From contig JAXLQL010000002.1 in the NCBI GenBank assembly GCA_046331625.1, positions 620,001-684,000 on the forward strand: 64,000 nt of DNA. Direction: 5' to 3'. The notes beneath the pieces are model-generated. The model was not told the DNA's origin. It saw only the letters and a program-made list of their open reading frames with translations, and did no database searches. This DNA is from JAXLQL01 sp046331625. Its GTDB lineage: Bacteria > Acidobacteriota > Terriglobia > Bryobacterales > Bryobacteraceae. Of this stretch, positions 59,577-64,000 are shown in pieces; the first letter of the stretch is position 1, and every line of letters starts with the position of its first letter. The translations under genes were made by a program, and so were the position numbers.

Positions 59577-61028
59577 TCAGGCAAGGCGCAGTTCGCGGAT
59601 CGCGTCTCCGGCCCCGCTCAGGTTTGCGAGCTTCATTTCGGAATATTTGCGCGACAGCAGCACGCCATCGGCGCCCGCGCGAAACGCAGCGAGTACCGCA
59701 TCGCGCGTTCCTTTCGGCGTCGACTTGCTGCTCGTGTTGCCGGTCGGGATATCGATATCGATTCCCGGCCAGAGCTGCGTCTTGGCTCCATCCAACGCAG
59801 CGCGAGCACGCTTGGTTTCGCGATAGACGTAGTCGGCGGAAAGGCCCGTGCGTGGGATGTCGGCGAGCGGCTTCTCTTCCGCGTAGTCGAGCACGCGATA
59901 GTGAAAGTCGAGCAGTTGCTGCGCGGGCACGTCGCCGAACATGGTGTGCGCCACGCTCGCCGTGTAGCTCGCCAGCCGCTCTCCGCCGCAGTTGTGATAG
60001 ATCACGATCTTGAGAAAATCCGATACCTTGGCGATCTCACTCAGGTCCTGTTCGGCGCGATAGATCGGATTGAACGAGTTGTTGTGCCAGATGTGCCAAC
60101 CCACGCCGGCGTTTGGATTGGCTGCCTTCGCCGTGTCATAGATGGCGCGATAGGTTTCCCGCAACGAGTCGGTCCAGAACATTTCCCACGCCAGAATTTC
60201 CGGATACCGCAGCAACAGCCGCCACAGCGTCACGTAGTATCCATCCACCGGGCGCGACCCTCGCCTCGCCGCGCGCACGAACTTCTCGAGCTCGGCGAAG
60301 CCTTTCTTCACGCGCTCGGTGTCGATGCCGCGCTCGCGCGCCTTTCGAAAGCAGAATTCGCAGAAGCACGTCACGCGGCCCGGATCGCGACCCGCGCCAC
60401 CGTGGCTCGCGCCGATCGCATTCGAAAACGCACCCTGCCGCTCGCTGCCCCACATCACGCCATCCACGGGCCACGAGCGAACGTAGTCCTCGGTCAAACC
60501 CGTAAGGAAGCCGCGATAGTCCGGGTTGTTGAAGCAAAGCGTCGTCGCATTGCGCCCGGAGAGCTCTTTCTCCTGCAGCTTCTCGATCTGCGGGAGTCCG
60601 GCGCGAAACACATCTTCATACCAGCAGATCACCTTCATGCCGCGCTTCTTGGCAGCAGGCACCACGGCGTCGAGGATGTCGAAGTTGCCGTAGTCCGGCG
60701 CGCGAAAATCGCGGAACACGGTGTTCTTGTAGTACTGCGGATGAATCGCGGCGAAGTTGCCGCCGTGGTAGCCGAGATCGTGCTCCTGCTTGCCGTGATC
60801 GGGCAACGGCTGCCCGGGAACCTGGCGTCCAGCGATCCCGCGCCCGTACGTGAACGTCGCGAGGAACAGCGTGTTGACGCGACCGCGCTCTTGCAGAATG
60901 TCGAGCACGCGGTCCACGCCTTCATCCACGAAGGAGACTGCGCCCACTTGGATCCCGATCATCTTGTGCGCCGGGCCGGTCTGCGCGAGTGCAGCGGCCG
61001 AGGTCGAGAGAAAGTTGCGCCGATTCAT
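59577..61028 (-). CDS. TIM-barrel glycosyl-hydrolase-like protein with Tat-type leader
   Basis: 483 residues from ATG 61028, chosen for AAAGGGGA upstream and the N-terminal MNRRNFLSTSAAALA. The mature part has the features of a (beta/alpha)8 barrel: KVICWYEDVF near 120, then DGVMWGSERQGAF near 180, CFCEFCFRKARERGID near 210, GVGWHIWHNNSF near 290 and DGVLLSRKYSEM at the end. The C-x-C-x-x-C set near 210 might bind metal. It resembles hypothetical glycosyl hydrolases (GHL type) of Bryobacterales and Planctomycetes. No catalytic acid pair assigned. Confidence 0.7.
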   Translation of the reverse strand: MNRRNFLSTSAAALAQTGPAHKMIGIQVGAVSFVDEGVDRVLDILQERGRVNTLFLATFTYGRGIAGRQVPGQPLPDHGKQEHDLGYHGGNFAAIHPQYYKNTVFRDFRAPDYGNFDILDAVVPAAKKRGMKVICWYEDVFRAGLPQIEKLQEKELSGRNATTLCFNNPDYRGFLTGLTEDYVRSWPVDGVMWGSERQGAFSNAIGASHGGAGRDPGRVTCFCEFCFRKARERGIDTERVKKGFAELEKFVRAARRGSRPVDGYYVTLWRLLLRYPEILAWEMFWTDSLRETYRAIYDTAKAANPNAGVGWHIWHNNSFNPIYRAEQDLSEIAKVSDFLKIVIYHNCGGERLASYTASVAHTMFGDVPAQQLLDFHYRVLDYAEEKPLADIPRTGLSADYVYRETKRARAALDGAKTQLWPGIDIDIPTGNTSSKSTPKGTRDAVLAAFRAGADGVLLSRKYSEMKLANLSGAGDAIRELRLA

Positions 61029-61076
61029 AGGTCCCCTTTCGGGCAACTCGAACTGCGGGATTTGACCACGCACCCT

Positions 61077-61111
61077 GGGGCAAATAACCCGCCGCTTGGG
61101 CCTGTTGCCCC
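61077..61111 (-). other. Nested hairpin in the carbohydrate-cluster spacer
   Basis: GGGGCAA (61077-61083) pairs with TTGCCCC (61105-61111), and CCC with GGG inside. It lies in the 92-bp gap between the DUF4380 and TIM-barrel genes. It may stabilise or attenuate the polycistronic mRNA; there is no T-run, so simple termination is unlikely. Confidence 0.35.
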
Positions 61112-61120
61112 CGAGCAGCG

Positions 61121-62086
61121 CTACTTCACCAGCGCGCCGACCACACGATCGAGTTCCGCGTCCGTGTAGGCGGCAACCCAAGGGCCGCGATGCAAGTTCC
61201 ACTCTTCCACGTGCGTGACGCTCGTGCCCGGAGCCACTTTCGTCATCGGACCCAGCGTCTCGATCTCGAGAAAATCCGCGTTGGTGAACGTCTCGAACGA
61301 ACATCCGAAATCGGGATGCGACGCGGCGGGCCCCGGGTGGAAGCGCTTCAGGAACATCTCGCCATTCAGCGCGTATGCAGCCCACGTCTGCGGATTGTGC
61401 AGGCCGAGCTTCTGTGGCTCGGGATTCTTCGGGTCCTGCCGCAGCAGCAGATACTTCTTGGTGAACGTCCAGCGCTTGTCTGAGAGATCGGTGTAGGCCC
61501 ACATCACCAGCGGATTGGTGGCTTCGAGCACTTGCGGATGCTTGCCGCGCGGCGGAAAGCCCGTCACCGCGATGCCGCCCTGCGCCATCATCGTCAGTGC
61601 CCACGGCGCAAACTCGAGCGGGAACAGCCCCTTGTTATGGATGCGGTGCGTCACCTTCACGGCGGTCCCGGTAGCGGCCATCTCCACCGCGATTTCCTTT
61701 TGCAGTGAAGTAAGCGGCTCAACGGGCTCGCGCGCCACCAAGCCCGTGGGCGTCACGGTCACTTCCACCGGTGCGTTATCCGGCGCCCACGTCGCGACGG
61801 GATCCTCGGGAGCTTTCCACACACGATGGCCGCCTCGAAGCTGAAACTCCTTCTCGCCGGATTTGCCCATCTGCTCGGCGAACTCCTTGAACAGATTCTG
61901 CCCGCCCACGTAGCCGAAGCGCATGATGCGCGGACCCACGTCCGCCGTCACGATCAGCTCCACTTCGCCGTTGGTCACGCGGAAACAATTTCGCCAGCCT
62001 TTGTACTCGGTCCTTTCCACCCGCACGGCTGCGGAGCAAAGCGCCACGGCGCATGCGGCGGCGAGCAGGAGTCGGATATTCGGCAT
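61121..62086 (-). CDS. DUF4380 / galactose-mutarotase-like protein
   Basis: 321 residues from ATG 62086; the open frame starts at 62104. A signal peptide (LLLAAACAVALCSAA) precedes a supersandwich-like fold of the aldose-1-epimerase type. The motif V-x-x-D-V-G-P-R-I-M-R-F-G near residue 52, GGHRVWKAPE near 92 and LEFAPWALTMM near 165 are typical of DUF4380 proteins. A catalytic pair of His and Glu as in mutarotase is not securely visible. A secreted carbohydrate-binding or epimerase role is possible. Confidence 0.8.
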   Translation of the reverse strand: MPNIRLLLAAACAVALCSAAVRVERTEYKGWRNCFRVTNGEVELIVTADVGPRIMRFGYVGGQNLFKEFAEQMGKSGEKEFQLRGGHRVWKAPEDPVATWAPDNAPVEVTVTPTGLVAREPVEPLTSLQKEIAVEMAATGTAVKVTHRIHNKGLFPLEFAPWALTMMAQGGIAVTGFPPRGKHPQVLEATNPLVMWAYTDLSDKRWTFTKKYLLLRQDPKNPEPQKLGLHNPQTWAAYALNGEMFLKRFHPGPAASHPDFGCSFETFTNADFLEIETLGPMTKVAPGTSVTHVEEWNLHRGPWVAAYTDAELDRVVGALVK

Positions 62087-62121
62087 GGAAGTCAATGTTG
62101 ACACACGATCACGGTGCCTCG

Positions 62122-64000
62122 CTATTCAAAGACCAGCACGGAGTGGATCTCCACCCGGTCCACTGAGCCGCTCCAGCGGCCGTCTTTCCATGACCCCGCG
62201 ATTGCCTTGCCCCCTGGTTCGAGCTTCACCCGCGAAGGCTTGTGGTCGAGGCGCAGCGAAATCGACACCGGGCCCACAGGTGGAATGTAATCGATCACGG
62301 CGTAGTCGGCGGCCACCTGCATCCCGGCCGTATTCACCAGGTGCAGCAGCGTGCGCGAGCCTTTGCGGCGCAGCGCGGCTTCGATCACCGGAGGCGCTTC
62401 GATCCGCAGTGACGGCTGGAAAATCGAGCTCACCACCTTGCCCACGAACTGGCGCGTAGGGGCTGCGTGAGTGGCCGTGTAGACTGAGCCCAGCGGTCCG
62501 TAGACGGCCGCGATTTGCCCTTTGCCGAGTGAAGAGAGCGTGGCGGCGGGCGTAGCGTCGCGCCGGGAATCGACTGCGGGAAAGCGGTTTTCGATCACCC
62601 GGGCGCTACCGGGCTCGATTGGCTGCCATTTCCCGGTGACGTTGCCGAAGATCTCGTCTCCAGGCACGAACGCCGCTTGCGAAGTTGCATCGCCCTCGAA
62701 GCGGACCGGCAACTCCCCGCGGAACAGCGCCGCGTTCTCCGCGCCGGCCAGCAGGAGCCTGCCGCCCGCCCGAACATATTCCGCCAAAATGTTCTTCGTG
62801 TCGCCGCCCGTGGCCGGCCAATCCGGCAGCACGATCAGCCCGTAGCGCTTCACGGCCTCGGCCAGCCGCCACTCGGGAATCACATCCACGGAATAGTGAT
62901 TCGCCACCAGCGCATCCACCATGCCGCGAGCCGGATTCGTCAACGCGCCCCAACCTCCGAACATCTTCGTAGCAGTGGCGTAGAGGCTCGACGCCGAGAA
63001 CACCACGCCGATCTCCGATGCGCCTTCGGTCTCGTGGCTCACCGCTTGCCGCTCGCGGCAGAACTGCGCAACGCGCGCCATCACGCCCACGTTGCGATCG
63101 TCCATCCAGCCCGCCCGCGTCGGCTGATAGTAGATCTGAAAACCGCCGCCTTGCGCGAGAACGATCGACGCTTCCTGCTCGAGCTGCACGGCGGACTTGT
63201 GGCTCATTCCCGTGGGCGACGAAGGATTGTGCTGGAAGCCCCAAGCCATCAGATCCCACGGCTTGCCCACCGCCGAGAGATACCGCGATTCGAGCCGCGC
63301 CGTGGAGATGCTCGCGTTGCCCAGGTAGTCGCCCGAGATGAAGTCCACCGGGAGCTCGGGCCGCTCGGGCACGTAGGTGGTGTAGAGCCAGTTGCTCGCG
63401 ATCTGGAACGACGGGCGGAAGCGATGCACCTCATCCACGTAGTGCTTCACATAGCGCCGGAACTCGTCGCGATGGAAGTCGAGGAACTCGCGCCACCCGC
63501 GATCGCTCGCGCTTTTCGGTAGCGCAGCGATTCCCGTAGCCTTGGTGAACGCCTCCGCCGCGGCCTTCGAATAGTCGAGCCGCACGGCCCAGCATTCGCC
63601 GTCCACCCAAACGCCATCGAGATCGTACTTGGCGATCGCCTCCTCGAGTTGCGGGATCATGCGCTCGTCCGCATATCGGGAAAAGAGGCTGGTGGCATTG
63701 GGGTCGCGCGTTCCATCGGCGTGCAGCGAAGCCCACTCGGGATGCTGTTCGATCGCAAGCGAGTCCCAGACGCCCGAGAAATGGATGTACAAGCCCACGC
63801 CGCGACGTGCGGTAGCCGCCCTCCAGATGGCGAGCGAATCCTGCACGATGTTCGGCGCCGCTGTCGAAACTTTCGATTCGTAGCCGAGATAGCCGGCGTG
63901 GCCTTTGCAGTCGTACTGGACGTAGTCAGGCTTCACACGCTCGAGCAGCCGATCCGCCATTTCGGCCGTCAGGTCGCGCCCCAGCACGCGGTCTTTGTCA
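62122..64000 (-). CDS. Glycoside hydrolase-like protein (GHL6 / beta-galactosidase trimerisation type), 5' end outside window
   Basis: The frame is open to the right edge, so the N-terminus is missing; at least 626 residues lie in the window. A TIM-barrel-like first half contains KPDYVQYDCKGH, GVGLYIHFSGVWD and DLDGVWVDGECW (an acidic motif of the kind used in GHL6 or alpha-fucosidase-like barrels). The second half (about 330-500) has the Rossmann-like layout of the beta-galactosidase trimerisation domain (GGRLLLAGAEN), and the tail is a beta domain. It is probably the upstream member of the block that continues with the DUF4380, TIM-barrel, GH172, esterase and sulfatase genes. Confidence 0.78.
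   Translation of the reverse strand, partial: DKDRVLGRDLTAEMADRLLERVKPDYVQYDCKGHAGYLGYESKVSTAAPNIVQDSLAIWRAATARRGVGLYIHFSGVWDSLAIEQHPEWASLHADGTRDPNATSLFSRYADERMIPQLEEAIAKYDLDGVWVDGECWAVRLDYSKAAAEAFTKATGIAALPKSASDRGWREFLDFHRDEFRRYVKHYVDEVHRFRPSFQIASNWLYTTYVPERPELPVDFISGDYLGNASISTARLESRYLSAVGKPWDLMAWGFQHNPSSPTGMSHKSAVQLEQEASIVLAQGGGFQIYYQPTRAGWMDDRNVGVMARVAQFCRERQAVSHETEGASEIGVVFSASSLYATATKMFGGWGALTNPARGMVDALVANHYSVDVIPEWRLAEAVKRYGLIVLPDWPATGGDTKNILAEYVRAGGRLLLAGAENAALFRGELPVRFEGDATSQAAFVPGDEIFGNVTGKWQPIEPGSARVIENRFPAVDSRRDATPAATLSSLGKGQIAAVYGPLGSVYTATHAAPTRQFVGKVVSSIFQPSLRIEAPPVIEAALRRKGSRTLLHLVNTAGMQVAADYAVIDYIPPVGPVSISLRLDHKPSRVKLEPGGKAIAGSWKDGRWSGSVDRVEIHSVLVFE

Noticed and set aside
58464..61169. 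901-codon forward open frame
   Set aside because: It runs opposite to the GH172 and TIM-barrel genes, is extremely Arg/His-rich and has no recognisable domain; an effect of G/C at codon third positions.
1..64000. tRNA or rRNA genes in the gaps
   Set aside because: No cloverleaf with a T-arm consensus or rRNA-like segment was recognised in any gap, and most gaps are under 100 bp.

Overview
The window is GC-rich chromosomal DNA from what looks like a member of the Acidobacteriota, most likely order Bryobacterales (Candidatus Solibacter/Bryobacter relatives). This rests on family content: a TIGR03437-type C-terminal domain protein, a CRTAC1/ASPIC-UnbV protein, a PSD1-type cytochrome protein, a Cna-B plus TonB (Oar-like) receptor, DUF1080 and GH172 proteins and a sulfatase. 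It is inferred without a database search. No rRNA, tRNA, CRISPR array or transposase was seen.

Layout. 1-8.3 kb: partial PSD1 cytochrome protein, a DedA-rhodanese fusion, a secreted phosphoesterase-like protein, an ASCH-like protein, a propeller plus CehA-type metallohydrolase and two unknown genes. 8.4-16.7 kb: one reverse-strand export operon with three HlyD-type adaptors (two carrying huge Gly/Ser-rich insertions), a MacB-type permease without ATPase, and a TolC-type outer-membrane protein. 17-20.6 kb: a DUF433 remnant, a PmoA-like DUF6807 protein, a GT-C membrane protein and a PfkB kinase. 20.6-22.3 kb: a HEPN protein followed by three tandem copies, the last one broken, of an uncharacterised small protein. 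22.3-27.4 kb: a glucose-dehydrogenase-like enzyme, citrate synthase, thioredoxin, an unknown secreted protein and a DUF1080 protein. 27.5-30.8 kb: a decayed ECF sigma/anti-sigma pair beside an intact ECF-membrane protein-serine hydrolase operon. 30.8-37.6 kb: a TonB receptor with a small anchored partner, then a DsbA-like oxidoreductase overlapping a 30-cysteine secreted lectin protein. 37.7-43.2 kb: acetyltransferase, phosphoesterase/PQQ-propeller/CRTAC1 operon, a broken WD40 gene and hicAB. 43.3-50.3 kb: exonuclease-bicupin-phosphotransferase operon, a frameshifted TIGR03437 protein, rlmH and a soxC/soxD-like pair. 50.3-54 kb: repeat-rich spacer, a prolyl-tRNA-synthetase-derived protein lacking the catalytic motifs, a class V aminotransferase and an SDR. 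54-64 kb: a PhoD-like phosphatase, then a reverse-strand carbohydrate block (sulfatase, esterase, GH172, TIM-barrel protein, DUF4380, GH-like protein).

The most unusual items are: (1) the degenerate ProRS-like protein at 50683-52086; (2) the DsbA/Cys-rich lectin gene pair at 34863-37642; (3) the HEPN plus triplicated partner locus at 20663-22292; (4) twin-hairpin intergenic repeats with co-varying stems, one inside a duplicated short reading frame; and (5) a recurring layout in which a -10-like hexamer lies 6-7 nt before the start codon, suggesting widespread leaderless transcription. Starts were often moved downstream of the longest open frame because of signal peptides, ribosome-binding sites or 4-base overlaps. 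Long open frames antisense to real genes were treated as GC-driven artefacts.
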